DNA from: an uncultured Clostridia bacterium
Lineage (GTDB): Bacteria > Bacillota > Clostridia > TANB77 > CAG-465
Length of the DNA stretch: 49,800 nt
Reading direction: 5' to 3'
NCBI GenBank assembly: GCA_944388545.1
Contig: CALXJE010000045.1
Location: forward strand, 1-49,800
Under the pieces are notes generated by a model. The model did no database searches. It was not told the origin of the DNA and saw nothing but the letters and a program-made list of their open reading frames with translations. The stretch's first letter is position 1. The number at the start of each line of letters is the position of its first letter. Of this stretch, positions 1 through 8,292 are shown one piece after another. The position numbers and the translations under genes are program-made.

Positions 1-881
1 ATTATCGTGAAGATAAAATTGAAGAATGTTTAATGCAATTTATTTATGACTTAGTTGAGTATGATATGGCAGTTAAAAAGTATTTTTTACCTATTTTAGC
101 AGACCATAAGCCAACAAAAACTGATGATATAGATAAAGAGATAAAACAATTACTAAAACAAAAAGAACGTATTAAAAAAGCATATATGAGTGGTATTGTT
201 GAGATGGAAGATTTTTCAGAAGACTATAAACTAATTGAAGAAAAATTAGAAATTTTAGAACAAAAGAAATCAGAACTTTTAAACTTAGACAATATAACTT
301 TTACACCACAACAATTAATGGCAGACAGAGATATTGAACGAGAAACTATGATAAGATTAGATACACTAAATGACGTTGTTAAAACAAATTGGGAAAGCAA
401 AATCAAAGATGAGAAACAAGAATTTATATCTAAATTTATTGAGTCTGTTATTCTTATAAAAGATAAAAACAATGAACTTTATATAGAAAAAATTAATTTT
501 AGAAAGAGTTATATAAATAACTTAATGAAGTTTTTAGATAAAGGAATATTAGATGTATTAGTACCAGTTGAAATAAATGGTAAAGAAGAATTTATAATTG
601 GTAGCCCTAATATTTCTAATGAACAAGTACAAGAGTATTTAGATAGATTAAATGAATTTTATGAAACAAAAATGTATCAACTTTATGAAAAAGTTGATGA
701 AGATACAGGTAATATTATAGGTGAATTTACACCTATAAAAGATGAAAAAATTATAAGAATAGTACCAATATCACCTACTGAAATAAAAACAAAATCAATC
801 ATAAATAAAGAAGATATTGAAACAAAATATGGAATTGTTACTTACAATCCTAACAAACCAAATAAGAAAGGAAATGATTAA
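1..881 (+). CDS. Large serine recombinase, C-terminal part (cut by window edge)
   Basis: The reading frame is open from base 3 of the window, so the 5' part lies outside. An ATG at 33 is internal to a continuous frame and is not the start. The visible 290 residues begin with a region typical of the zinc-ribbon/coiled-coil part of large serine recombinases, including a charged coiled coil near residues 30-90 (IDKEIKQLLKQKERIKKAY) and an alpha/beta C-terminal tail. The catalytic resolvase domain is not visible. Such recombinases excise and integrate conjugative or mobilisable elements through short att sites. The TnpV-like gene 2 nt downstream supports a Tn4451/ICE-type element. Family assignment rests on the coiled-coil pattern and context. 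Confidence 0.8.
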   Translation, partial: YREDKIEECLMQFIYDLVEYDMAVKKYFLPILADHKPTKTDDIDKEIKQLLKQKERIKKAYMSGIVEMEDFSEDYKLIEEKLEILEQKKSELLNLDNITFTPQQLMADRDIERETMIRLDTLNDVVKTNWESKIKDEKQEFISKFIESVILIKDKNNELYIEKINFRKSYINNLMKFLDKGILDVLVPVEINGKEEFIIGSPNISNEQVQEYLDRLNEFYETKMYQLYEKVDEDTGNIIGEFTPIKDEKIIRIVPISPTEIKTKSIINKEDIETKYGIVTYNPNKPNKKGND

Positions 882-883
882 AA

Positions 884-1246
884 ATGGAATTAAAATATAC
901 AAGAACTGGTGATTATGAATTACCAAATTTAACCTTAAATGATAATAAAAAAGGAACAATTAATAAATATGGAATGTTAAGACTTGATTATTTAAAAGAA
1001 CATAAAAAAGCACTTTACACTACACTTTTAATGAAAGATGAACTTACTAATCATCTTATTTCAGTAAGTAAAGATGCAGAAAATTTATTAAATAATTTGA
1101 TGGATAGTTATAAAAAATCTAATGAAAAACTGTCTGAAAAAAGTAAAGAAATTAATCAACTTGAATGGGTAAAACTAATGAATAATTATAAAAATATGGC
1201 TGAAGAAGTAATATTAAAAGAAATAATTTATACTGAAAACGTGTGA
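884..1246 (+). CDS. TnpV-like transposon-encoded protein
   Basis: 120 residues starting 2 nt after the recombinase stop, so very likely co-transcribed. The pattern fits TnpV proteins of Tn4451-like elements: an N-terminal YELPNL segment, then KYGMLRLDYLKEHKKALYTT, then helices ending in EWVKLMNNYKNMAEEVILKEIIY. TnpV has no well-defined activity; it accompanies TnpX-type serine recombinases. The stop codon lies inside an 18-bp perfect palindrome. Recognition is by motif memory, not by a search. Confidence 0.75.
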   Translation: MELKYTRTGDYELPNLTLNDNKKGTINKYGMLRLDYLKEHKKALYTTLLMKDELTNHLISVSKDAENLLNNLMDSYKKSNEKLSEKSKEINQLEWVKLMNNYKNMAEEVILKEIIYTENV

Positions 1247-1322
1247 GTACGTACTCACATATTTTGTCTGGCAAGCACTGAATTTGTACTCCTGTACAAA
1301 TTCTAATATGGGAATTCCCATA
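1242..1322. repeat. Three consecutive perfect inverted repeats (candidate oriT/att region)
   Basis: Three symmetric elements lie within 81 bp. 1242-1259 is an 18-bp perfect palindrome centred on GTACGTAC. 1280-1289 and 1294-1303 are 10-bp arms around a TCCT loop. 1307-1322 is a 16-bp perfect palindrome centred on GGGAATTCCC. They sit just upstream of a MobC-like gene, the usual place for a transfer origin recognised by a relaxosome accessory protein. None has a T-tract, so they do not look like terminators. The oriT role is inference. Confidence 0.5.
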
Positions 1323-1353
1323 CCCTTAATGTTTAGAAAGGAGATTTTAAATT

Positions 1354-1722
1354 ATGAGAATAAGAAATAATAAAGTTAATGTATTTTTAAGTGATGATGA
1401 GAAATTTATTTTAAAAAGAGCATCTTCAAAATTAAACTTATCTCAGTCTGAATATATCAGAAATTTAATTGTTGGATATGAGATTAAAATTCCAGAAGTT
1501 AAGGAAGAACCAAAATCTAAAAAAGAGAAATATATTATAGAGAATATTGCTAAAGCATTAGAAGAAAATATTGAATGCTTAATCAAAGTAAAAAATAAAT
1601 TTCACTACCTTGGTTACTTTGAAGATGAACGAGCAATTGGAACTAAAATTGAATATTTAAAATTACAAAATACCACACTTAAAAAATATATGCCTGAAAA
1701 CGATAAAGACAATGCCAACTAA
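1354..1722 (+). CDS. MobC-like mobilisation accessory protein (ribbon-helix-helix)
   Basis: 122 residues. The N-terminus (RIRNNKVNVFLSDDEKFIL then LNLSQSEYIRNLI, residues 1-43) matches the ribbon-helix-helix DNA-binding domain of MobC-type relaxosome proteins, with a helical C-terminal half. MobC proteins bind oriT and help the relaxase nick. A strong site AGAAAGGAGATTTTAAATT precedes the ATG. No relaxase gene follows: the next gene is on the opposite strand, so the mobilisation module is incomplete here. The last codons lie in a terminator stem. Confidence 0.65.
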   Translation: MRIRNNKVNVFLSDDEKFILKRASSKLNLSQSEYIRNLIVGYEIKIPEVKEEPKSKKEKYIIENIAKALEENIECLIKVKNKFHYLGYFEDERAIGTKIEYLKLQNTTLKKYMPENDKDNAN

Positions 1723-1740
1723 GCATTGTCTTTATCACGT
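1702..1740. terminator. Hairpin at the end of the MobC-like gene
   Basis: A 14-bp perfect stem (1702-1715 with 1723-1736) and 7-nt loop overlap the stop codon. The following T-tract is weak (ACGTTTTA). It lies between convergent genes and could serve both. Confidence 0.55.
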
Positions 1741-1741
1741 T

Positions 1742-2640
1742 TTAATCTTTCAAAATATCTTCTATATTAAATGTTGTAACATTACCCATAATATTAATTC
1801 TTACGATAGTATCCTCATCTTCAACTACATAACGTCCTTGTTCTTCTGAATACTTATAATTACCCGCTAAAACATATCCACCATAACCATTATACTGGTC
1901 AGTATAATTATTTACTCCTAGTTTTGTATAATCATATTTATATCTGAAATATTTACTAGTTTGTGAATATGTAATATTAGAAGTATCAAAATCTTTTATG
2001 AAAAATTTTGAAAATTTTACTAAATAATTTAATAACTCATCTTTTGTTTTTAAATCTTCTTTTATTTCAATCTTAGGATCATGTAATTCTACAAAGTTTG
2101 ATAATTCGTCAATATTAGGTATTTGTCCATAATTTATATCTGAATAGTCTTTCATAAATATATTATTAAAACCTATTTCAGCATTAAAACTTTGAGATAT
2201 TATTTCGTTAAGTTTTTTAACCTTATAGTCTTTTAGATAGTTTTCTAAATCTGTTATTCCTAGTTTTTCTTTATAATAATCATTCAAAAAATCATTTTCA
2301 TAAATTTCAAAATTTTCTTTTGCTAAACTAACTATAAAGTTTTTATCTAAATAATTTGTACTCATCGTAAACTCATAACCGTCAACACCTGGTCCCATCC
2401 AAGAACAACCGTAACAAATATCTTTCTCAACCATTTCTACTATTTCGAAATTACCATCCCCGTATTGTTGATTTAAAAGAATAATTATTTGTTCTTGTGC
2501 TTTATTTTCTGCAAGCCTATCCTTCTTTTGTTCGATTTTATATGGTAAATCTTCTATAAAAAGTGCTATTAAAAAAGTTATAACAATAGTTAGTGTATTA
2601 ATTATTAAAACTTTTTTTATTGATTTTTTTTCAGATTCAT
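1742..2640 (-). CDS. Membrane-anchored hypothetical protein; N-terminus needs a -1 shift at an A8 run
   Basis: The longest ATG-started frame runs from 2434 (230 residues), but the frame stays open upstream to 2669 and encodes a plausible N-terminus: a basic patch, a membrane segment (VLIINTLTIVITFLIALFI) and a charged helix leading straight into the ATG region. No ATG, GTG or TTG opens this stretch. An ATG at 2640, six bases after the previous gene's stop and preceded by AGAAGAAA, reads MNLKK in the adjacent frame into eight A residues; one extra A would join it to the long frame. The lumenal domain (CYGCSWMGPGVDGYEFTMS) is unrecognised. Either slippage or an indel is possible. Confidence 0.55.
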
Positions 2641-2646
2641 TTTCTT

Positions 2647-2943
2647 CTAATTTTTGTACATTATTTTTTTATTCTTTATTACTTTAATAAGTATACTAAT
2701 AATAAGCATTAAAAGATATAATGATCCTGTAATACTATTAATTATAAGATATGCTATAAAGTTCCATCCTATGTAGTTCATGTTTATCCAAGAATATGTA
2801 AAGAACACTACTACAAGCGCGATAGATAATATTATCGTTGATAACAACAACGACCAATTCTTTTTATTAGTTTTTTTAATTGTTTTAATTAGCATAACAA
2901 TTTGAACTATTAAAAGAAAAAAATAAAAAAATGTAATACTCAT
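2647..2943 (-). CDS. Small multi-spanning membrane protein
   Basis: About 98 residues with three or four hydrophobic segments (near residues 3-20, 30-53, 58-75 and 76-92) and a basic C-terminus. The ATG at 2943 is preferred over a GTG at 2952, because the GTG lies inside the ribosome site GGGGTGAT that is correctly spaced for the ATG. Its stop is 6 nt before the ATG of the next gene, so the two are probably translated together. I do not recognise a family. Confidence 0.6.
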   Translation of the reverse strand: MSITFFYFFLLIVQIVMLIKTIKKTNKKNWSLLLSTIILSIALVVVFFTYSWINMNYIGWNFIAYLIINSITGSLYLLMLIISILIKVIKNKKIMYKN

Positions 2944-3735
2944 TTTTATCACCCCATATTTTATAGTAATTGTACCATAAATTTTAAAAATTTACTACAC
3001 TCCCATTGAAATATAATTAAATCTAATATATAATGAATTTATCAGAGAGATTTAATCAAATCTTATAGTCTTAATTTCGTAAACGTGTATAGTTAAGGCT
3101 CCATTTAAATACAACTTACGAACCATTTATGGTTTGTAAGTTTTGTATTATAGAAAGCATAAGTTATCATTTAAATTATTACAAAGAACAAATAAACATA
3201 TCAAAAACATTGATATTACTAAAATATAATAGAAAACAAATGCTAAATAATTAATAATATGTTTTAGATTTATTAATTTGAGTAGTAACGTAATTTACTA
3301 ATAAAATACAAATAAAATGTATTATAAAAAAATTAAATATATGAAATAATATAAAAGTATGAAAGTACGTTGAAGATTATATATTCTGAATAAAAAGGAG
3401 ATATATGTTTAAATACATGTATCATAATAAAAGTGCAATAAAAGTAAGTTAATATATAAAGTAAAGAAGCAAAAGGTAAAATAAAAAACATAAGAAAAGA
3501 AAGTAATAAAAAACAAGGAAATAAAGAGTGGAGGGTGGAGGTATGATAAAATATTTATATCTCTGCTAGCATTCAACTTACAAGGATATTTTTAGCTATT
3601 CTGAGCAGTAACGAAAATATAGTATACACATAAATATAACTAGAAATATATATTACTTTAAATAATTTAAAAGAATAAAATATAAAAAGAAGCAAACAAT
3701 ATATATAAAGTATTAAAATAAAAAGAGGATGTTAC
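2944..3735. other. Long AT-rich intergenic region with two tiny SD-led ORFs
   Basis: Nearly 800 bases without a normal gene. It contains a terminator-like hairpin near 3111-3146 and two very short reading frames with strong ribosome sites. 3405-3452 encodes MFKYMYHNKSAIKVS after AAAAAGGAGATAT. 3543-3569 encodes MIKYLYLC after GGAGGGTGGAGGT. Their first six residues share the pattern M-[FI]-K-Y-[ML]-Y. I found no riboswitch, tRNA or c-di-GMP aptamer ahead of the EAL gene. It may be decayed DNA at the boundary of the mobile element. Confidence 0.5.
3111..3150 (+). terminator. Terminator-like hairpin
   Basis: A 13-bp stem with one G-U pair (AACTTACGAACCA with TGGTTTGTAAGTT), a 4-nt loop, then TTGTATTA. 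No upstream plus-strand gene is evident, so its transcript is unknown; it may terminate a small RNA. Confidence 0.45.
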
Positions 3736-4488
3736 ATGAAAAAAGAATTATTAAAATCAATTGAAAATAATGAGTTTATAATATATTTACAACCTAAATT
3801 TAATACATTAACAGAAGAAATAGTTGGTGCTGAGGCTTTAATAAGAAAAAAAGTAAAAGATAAAATTATAATGCCAGGAAATTTTGTTCCTAAATATGAG
3901 AAAACAGGAGAAATCACCTTGCTAGATATGTATGTATTAAAAGAAATTTGTAAATTGCAAAAAAAGTGGAGAAGTTTAAATTTACCTATTTATCCTATAT
4001 CTATTAATGAATCAAGGCATCATTTAAAAAATAAAAACCACATTAATGAATTAAAGCAAATAATACAAGATTATGATGTTGATACCAGTAAAATAGAATT
4101 AGAAATGACAGAAACTACGGTAATAGAAGACATAAAAACAGCAAAAAATGCAGCAAATTCTGTTAAAAAGTTAGGTTTCATAGTATCTATGGATGACTTT
4201 GGAACTGGATATTCTGCATTTAACGTATTAAAAGATATTGAAATTGATATATTAAAAATAGATAAAAGCTTTTTTGATAATATGGAAAACAATAATAGAG
4301 CAAAAATTATTATAGATACAATTATAAAAATGTGTAAAAAATTGAATATAAAAACAGTAGCAGAAGGAATAGAAACTAAAAAACAAGTAGATTTTTTAAA
4401 AAAAATAGGTTGTGATATTATACAAGGTTATTATTTTTCAAAACCAATGTTAGTTAAAGATTTTGAAAAAAAATATTTAAATATATAA
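3736..4488 (+). CDS. Stand-alone EAL-domain c-di-GMP phosphodiesterase
   Basis: 250 residues, essentially one EAL domain. This family hydrolyses cyclic di-GMP to pGpG in the cytoplasm using two metal ions. Key residues look intact: QPK at 19-21, E33-A-L-I-R, N91, E123 in ELEMTE, the DDFGTG loop at 153-158, K174-I-D176, E210 in AEGIE and QGYYFSKP near the end. There is no sensor, GGDEF or membrane segment, so activity is probably set by expression or a partner. The ribosome site is AGAGGATGTTAC. Flanked by a long intergenic region and its own terminator, it is probably monocistronic. Two other c-di-GMP-type genes lie in the window. Confidence 0.93.
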   Translation: MKKELLKSIENNEFIIYLQPKFNTLTEEIVGAEALIRKKVKDKIIMPGNFVPKYEKTGEITLLDMYVLKEICKLQKKWRSLNLPIYPISINESRHHLKNKNHINELKQIIQDYDVDTSKIELEMTETTVIEDIKTAKNAANSVKKLGFIVSMDDFGTGYSAFNVLKDIEIDILKIDKSFFDNMENNNRAKIIIDTIIKMCKKLNIKTVAEGIETKKQVDFLKKIGCDIIQGYYFSKPMLVKDFEKKYLNI

Positions 4489-4516
4489 AACCCTAACTTA
4501 AGAAGTTAGGGTTTTA
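4487..4516. terminator. Rho-independent terminator after the EAL gene
   Basis: A 13-bp perfect stem (AAAACCCTAACTT with AAGTTAGGGTTTT) with a 3-nt loop begins in the stop codon. Confidence 0.85.
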
Positions 4517-4635
4517 TGGGGATCATATGAAAACAGGTTAAAGTAGTTAGTTGTTCTATCTACTTTATGTTCAAATTATACACGTAAATTATGAACAAAT
4601 TATGAATTTTAGGTGATATAAATGTAACAATTAAA

Positions 4636-5346
4636 TTATTTTTTTAGTTTTTTTAATATTTCCTTATCATGATCGCTAACTCTAAATGATTCTGTTATTT
4701 TTTGTATTGTTTTATTATATGTAAACTTATTTATATTGCAATCTTTTAAATAGTTTAAAGTAGTTTGAGGATATTTTATATAACACACTGAAAGTAACCA
4801 TGCAACAGCCATTTGAACATAGTATTCACTATCTTCAACAGTGTTTATAACATAAAAAATATAATTTAAATACTTATCTTCAACAAAATGATTAAGCAAC
4901 ATAACAATTAAGAAACGTAATTCATAAGTATTTTTAGAAGCTATATAACTTGATATATAACTTAACATTTCGTTAGGATATTTTTTTGCTATTTTTAAAC
5001 TATTACAGAAACTATCACATATAGACCAATTATCTATTTTAGGAACAAATTTTTTGCAAAGCTCAATAATTATATGTATATCACATTTATAATATCCGAT
5101 GATTAAACCTTGAAGCATTACTTCCTCAAAGTAAGTACAATTCATTGTTTCTAAGATATCCTTAACATTATTTTCTTTTGCAATTTTTTTTGCAAATTTT
5201 CTAAGTATAGGAAGTCTAACTCCTAGCATTTTATTACAATCAGGAATTAAGTTAGAAGAGAATATTTTGTACTTTTCGTCTATATTAGACATCAGAAAGT
5301 CTGTTATATATTTATTTGTAATTATGTTACCCACCTCTTTAAACAA
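4636..5346 (-). CDS. AlkD-like DNA alkylation repair protein
   Basis: About 230 residues of HEAT-like helical repeats, with family landmarks LGVRLPILRKFAKKI, DNWSICDSFCNSL and MAVAWLLSVCYIKYP. These proteins excise bulky or cationic alkylated bases without base flipping, or bind such DNA. The start is uncertain. The longest frame begins with TTG at 5346, which has no ribosome site. A good site (AAAGAGGTGGG, about 5330-5340) is followed at normal spacing only by ATA (5325) or ATT (5322). The first ATG is at 5292 and would leave a protein beginning MSNIDEKYKIF, also plausible for the family. It is monocistronic, divergent from maf. Confidence 0.85.
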   Translation of the reverse strand: MFKEVGNIITNKYITDFLMSNIDEKYKIFSSNLIPDCNKMLGVRLPILRKFAKKIAKENNVKDILETMNCTYFEEVMLQGLIIGYYKCDIHIIIELCKKFVPKIDNWSICDSFCNSLKIAKKYPNEMLSYISSYIASKNTYELRFLIVMLLNHFVEDKYLNYIFYVINTVEDSEYYVQMAVAWLLSVCYIKYPQTTLNYLKDCNINKFTYNKTIQKITESFRVSDHDKEILKKLKK

Positions 5347-5442
5347 TATTAATATAAATATTATACCATAATATTTTTAATATAAAATATAAAATAATTT
5401 AATTAAACTTAGGTTAAGGGGTAGAAACATTTTTACTATATA

Positions 5443-5451
5443 TGATATACT
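5443..5451 (+). promoter_or_regulatory. Extended -10 promoter for maf
   Basis: TGATATACT lies about 30 bases before the maf ATG. The TG-n extension compensates for the lack of a good -35 box. The same TGATATA form recurs before other genes in this window. Confidence 0.4.
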
Positions 5452-5481
5452 ATAAAAAATAGTAATGTTATTGGAGGAATT

Positions 5482-6063
5482 ATGAAAATAATCTTAGCAT
5501 CAAAATCACCAAGAAGAAAATCAATACTCAGTATGATAGTAAAAGACTTTGAAATAATGATAAGTGATGAAGATGAAGTTTTAGATAGTGATTTAACAAT
5601 AGAAGATCAAATAAAGAAACTTGCATATATAAAAGCAAAAAATATATTTGACAAAACAGAAGGAGATAGAATTATAATAGGAGCAGATACTATAGTTATA
5701 GGAATAGACGGAGAAATATATGGAAAGCCTAAAGATAAAGAAGATGCAAAAAAAATATTAAATAAATTAAAAAATACTAAGCATAATGTTATTACGGGAA
5801 TATCTATTTTAATCGAAAAAGATGGTAAATACATAGAGTATAGTGATTATGATTTAGCAGAAGTATATATTAGTGAAATAACAAATGATGAAATAAATAA
5901 CTGGTTATCTACTGGAGAAGCTTATGATAAAGCAGGTGCTTATGCTATTCAAGGTGATTTTGCAAAACATATAGAAAAAATAAATGGTAATTATTATACA
6001 GTTATGGGATTGCCAATACATAAAGTATATAATATACTAAAAAAATATATAGATATTAAATAA
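5482..6063 (+). CDS. maf: Maf/YhdE-family nucleotide pyrophosphatase
   Basis: 193 residues, normal family length. The N-terminal signature ASKSPRR is at residues 6-12, the catalytic segment GADTIV follows, then GKP and the VITG region, and STGEAYDKAGAYAIQG near residue 150. Maf proteins hydrolyse non-canonical or modified nucleoside triphosphates (dTTP, UTP and relatives) to monophosphates and are linked to septum formation. The site TTGGAGGAATT precedes the ATG. The exchanger gene follows after 14 nt, suggesting an operon. Confidence 0.93.
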   Translation: MKIILASKSPRRKSILSMIVKDFEIMISDEDEVLDSDLTIEDQIKKLAYIKAKNIFDKTEGDRIIIGADTIVIGIDGEIYGKPKDKEDAKKILNKLKNTKHNVITGISILIEKDGKYIEYSDYDLAEVYISEITNDEINNWLSTGEAYDKAGAYAIQGDFAKHIEKINGNYYTVMGLPIHKVYNILKKYIDIK

Positions 6064-6077
6064 CAAAGGAGAATACA

Positions 6078-7121
6078 ATGGAAATTTTGTTAAGTGGAAT
6101 ATTAATGGTAGTTGGACTTGTGATGTTAGTAAAAGGTGCAGATATATTTGTTGACGCTGGTTCAAATATTGGTAGAATATTTAAAATAAGTGAAATAGTA
6201 ATAGGACTTACTTTTGTATGTATAGGTACAAGTTTACCAGAATTATTACTTTCAATAACAGCATCTTTAGATAATAACGCTGATTTTGTAATAGGAAATA
6301 TAGTAGGGACCAATATATTTAACATGTGTTGTATATTAGGAATGATTTGTCTTATGAATCCATTAAAAATTTTAAGGGAGACTGCAAGAAAAGACATGAA
6401 AATGAGTCTATTATCAAGTGTAATATTGCTTGTTTTGTTGATGGATACATTTGGAACGACATTAGAAGATAATATAATATCTAGGACAGATGGAATAATT
6501 TTACTACTTTTCTTTGCAATATTTATGTATTATACTTTATATGAGTTTGGTGAATATTTGCGTGATAGAAGAGAAAAAAAATACAGAGAGAAAATGGAGA
6601 AAAAGGCAAGAGGAGAAGAAGTATCAGAAGAAAAGAAAGAACAGAGAATTTTTACAGTGAAAGATATTAAAGCATTATGTAAAAATTTTATTATAGGCAT
6701 TATTGGAGCAATTTTAGTGTATGTAGGAGCAGAAGTAGTTGTAAATAACGCAGTCGTAATAGCAAGATATTTTAATGTAAGTCAGACATTTATATCTATA
6801 GCTATAATAGCAGTAGGAACATCTCTTCCTGAAATTACTACATCAATAGCAGCAGTTAAGAAAAATAGAATAAATATTGCGATAGGTAATCTTATAGGAA
6901 GTAATATGTTTAATACTTTGTTTGTAATTGGTACAGCAGCTATTGTAAAACCGATAAAACTATCAGATACAACTTTATTTATAGACTGCGGTGTATTTAT
7001 ATTAGTTTCTTTAGTTATGGTACTATTTACTAAGAGAAAACCAGAAATTTCTAGGCCACAAGGATTAACATTAATAAGTATTTATATAGTATATATAGCA
7101 TATGTAATATTTAGAAGATAA
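6078..7121 (+). CDS. Sodium/calcium (CaCA-family) antiporter
   Basis: 347 residues with about ten membrane segments in two homologous halves. The alpha-repeat signatures are duplicated: GTSLPELLLS with GNIVGTNIFN in the first half, and GTSLPEITTS with GNLIGSNMFN in the second. A charged cytoplasmic loop (near residues 155-195, rich in K, E and R) joins them. The conserved Glu and Asn residues of the alpha repeats are present, consistent with Ca2+ or other cation exchange for Na+ or H+ at the cytoplasmic membrane. It lies 14 nt after maf and just before the E2-like gene. Confidence 0.92.
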   Translation: MEILLSGILMVVGLVMLVKGADIFVDAGSNIGRIFKISEIVIGLTFVCIGTSLPELLLSITASLDNNADFVIGNIVGTNIFNMCCILGMICLMNPLKILRETARKDMKMSLLSSVILLVLLMDTFGTTLEDNIISRTDGIILLLFFAIFMYYTLYEFGEYLRDRREKKYREKMEKKARGEEVSEEKKEQRIFTVKDIKALCKNFIIGIIGAILVYVGAEVVVNNAVVIARYFNVSQTFISIAIIAVGTSLPEITTSIAAVKKNRINIAIGNLIGSNMFNTLFVIGTAAIVKPIKLSDTTLFIDCGVFILVSLVMVLFTKRKPEISRPQGLTLISIYIVYIAYVIFRR

Positions 7122-7156
7122 TATGCAACAATCGTATATAAAAATGGGGGATAAAT

Positions 7157-8026
7157 ATGTTTGGAAAAAGAGCTGATGGAGTAAGAATAAAAAATTTAAA
7201 CGCTTTTTATAAAATTATTCCATATATTATGAAAACAAGAAGTGATTCACAAGTTTTTTTCGAGGATAAAATAGATCTTAGCAATATAACTGCGTATATA
7301 AAAAGAAAGAAAGAAGAAGGAATAAGAATAACTCATATGGATATTATGATAGCAGCACTTGGAAGAGTTTTCTACGAAAGACCTGGACTTAATCGCTTTA
7401 TAATGAACAGAAGGATATTTCAAAGAAATGAAACAGTATTTTCACTAGCAATGAAGAAAAAGCTGATGGACGAAGCGGTAGAAACTACAGTTAAGTTCAA
7501 AATAAAACCCGAAGATACTATATTTGATATATCAAAACAAATAAATGAAATAATTCTAGAAAACAAAAAAGAAAGTGTAAGAAATAATACAGATAAAGTA
7601 GCTGATATAATAATGTCATTTCCAAATTTTATTATAAAAGCAATAGTAGACTTTATAATGTGGCTGGATAAACACGGAATGATCCCTAAAAGTTTAATTG
7701 ATGCATCGCCATTTCATACAAGTGCATTTTTTACTAATTTAGGATCTCTTGGAATTAATTCAGTATATCACCACATTTATGACTTTGGAACAACAAGTGT
7801 ATTTTTTGCTATGGGTTCTAAAAAATATGAAAAAGATTTAGAAGGAAATGTAAAAGGATATATTGATATTAAAGTAGTTGCGGATGAAAGAATATGTGAT
7901 GGGTTGTATTATGCAAGATCTTTTGTGTTGCTTAAAAAATATATTGAAAATCCTGAAATTCTTGAAACACCAATAAAATTAAGTATAGAAGATAAAATAG
8001 AAAATATGGAAATTGATAAAATATAG
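7157..8026 (+). CDS. 2-oxoacid dehydrogenase acyltransferase-like protein without the catalytic His
   Basis: 289 residues resembling the chloramphenicol-acetyltransferase-fold catalytic domain of E2 enzymes: ITHMDIMIAALGRVFYERPGLNRFI near residues 58-83, FTNLGSLGI at 192-200 and DERICDG at 243-249. In E2 enzymes the last motif is DHRxxDG, with the His as catalytic base; here the His is Glu244. There is no lipoyl or E1/E3-binding domain and no dehydrogenase gene nearby. It may be a non-catalytic or altered acyltransferase. Preceded by GGGGGATAAAT and 35 nt after the exchanger. Confidence 0.75.
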   Translation: MFGKRADGVRIKNLNAFYKIIPYIMKTRSDSQVFFEDKIDLSNITAYIKRKKEEGIRITHMDIMIAALGRVFYERPGLNRFIMNRRIFQRNETVFSLAMKKKLMDEAVETTVKFKIKPEDTIFDISKQINEIILENKKESVRNNTDKVADIIMSFPNFIIKAIVDFIMWLDKHGMIPKSLIDASPFHTSAFFTNLGSLGINSVYHHIYDFGTTSVFFAMGSKKYEKDLEGNVKGYIDIKVVADERICDGLYYARSFVLLKKYIENPEILETPIKLSIEDKIENMEIDKI

Positions 8027-8032
8027 TTTACG

Positions 8033-8070
8033 AAAAATGACTAATATAGAGATATATTAGCCATTTTTTT
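8033..8070. terminator. Terminator after the E2-like gene
   Basis: A stem of about 15 bp with one mismatch (AAAAATGACTAATAT with ATATTAGCCATTTTT) followed by T residues. The next 220 bases to rny are AT-rich; only small stems (AGGTG/CACCT near 8135-8155 and ACCTAA/TTAGGT near 8212-8233) are visible. Confidence 0.75.
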
Positions 8071-8292
8071 ACATTGTGAGTTATTTTTTTAAAATAGCTT
8101 GCATATTAGCAAAAATAATTATATAATTTATAATAGGTGTATTAGATTGCACCTTACAATAAGAAATAAACTTTATGAGAAATATAAAATCAATATCAAT
8201 ATATAAATATATACCTAACTAACTTTTTTAGGTTATAAAAATAAATATAATAGATGTTGAACATTGAAAATTTAATATTAATGGAGGTTTTT

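Noticed and set aside
2944-3735. c-di-GMP riboswitch ahead of the EAL gene
   Set aside because: None of the conserved GEMM core segments was found.
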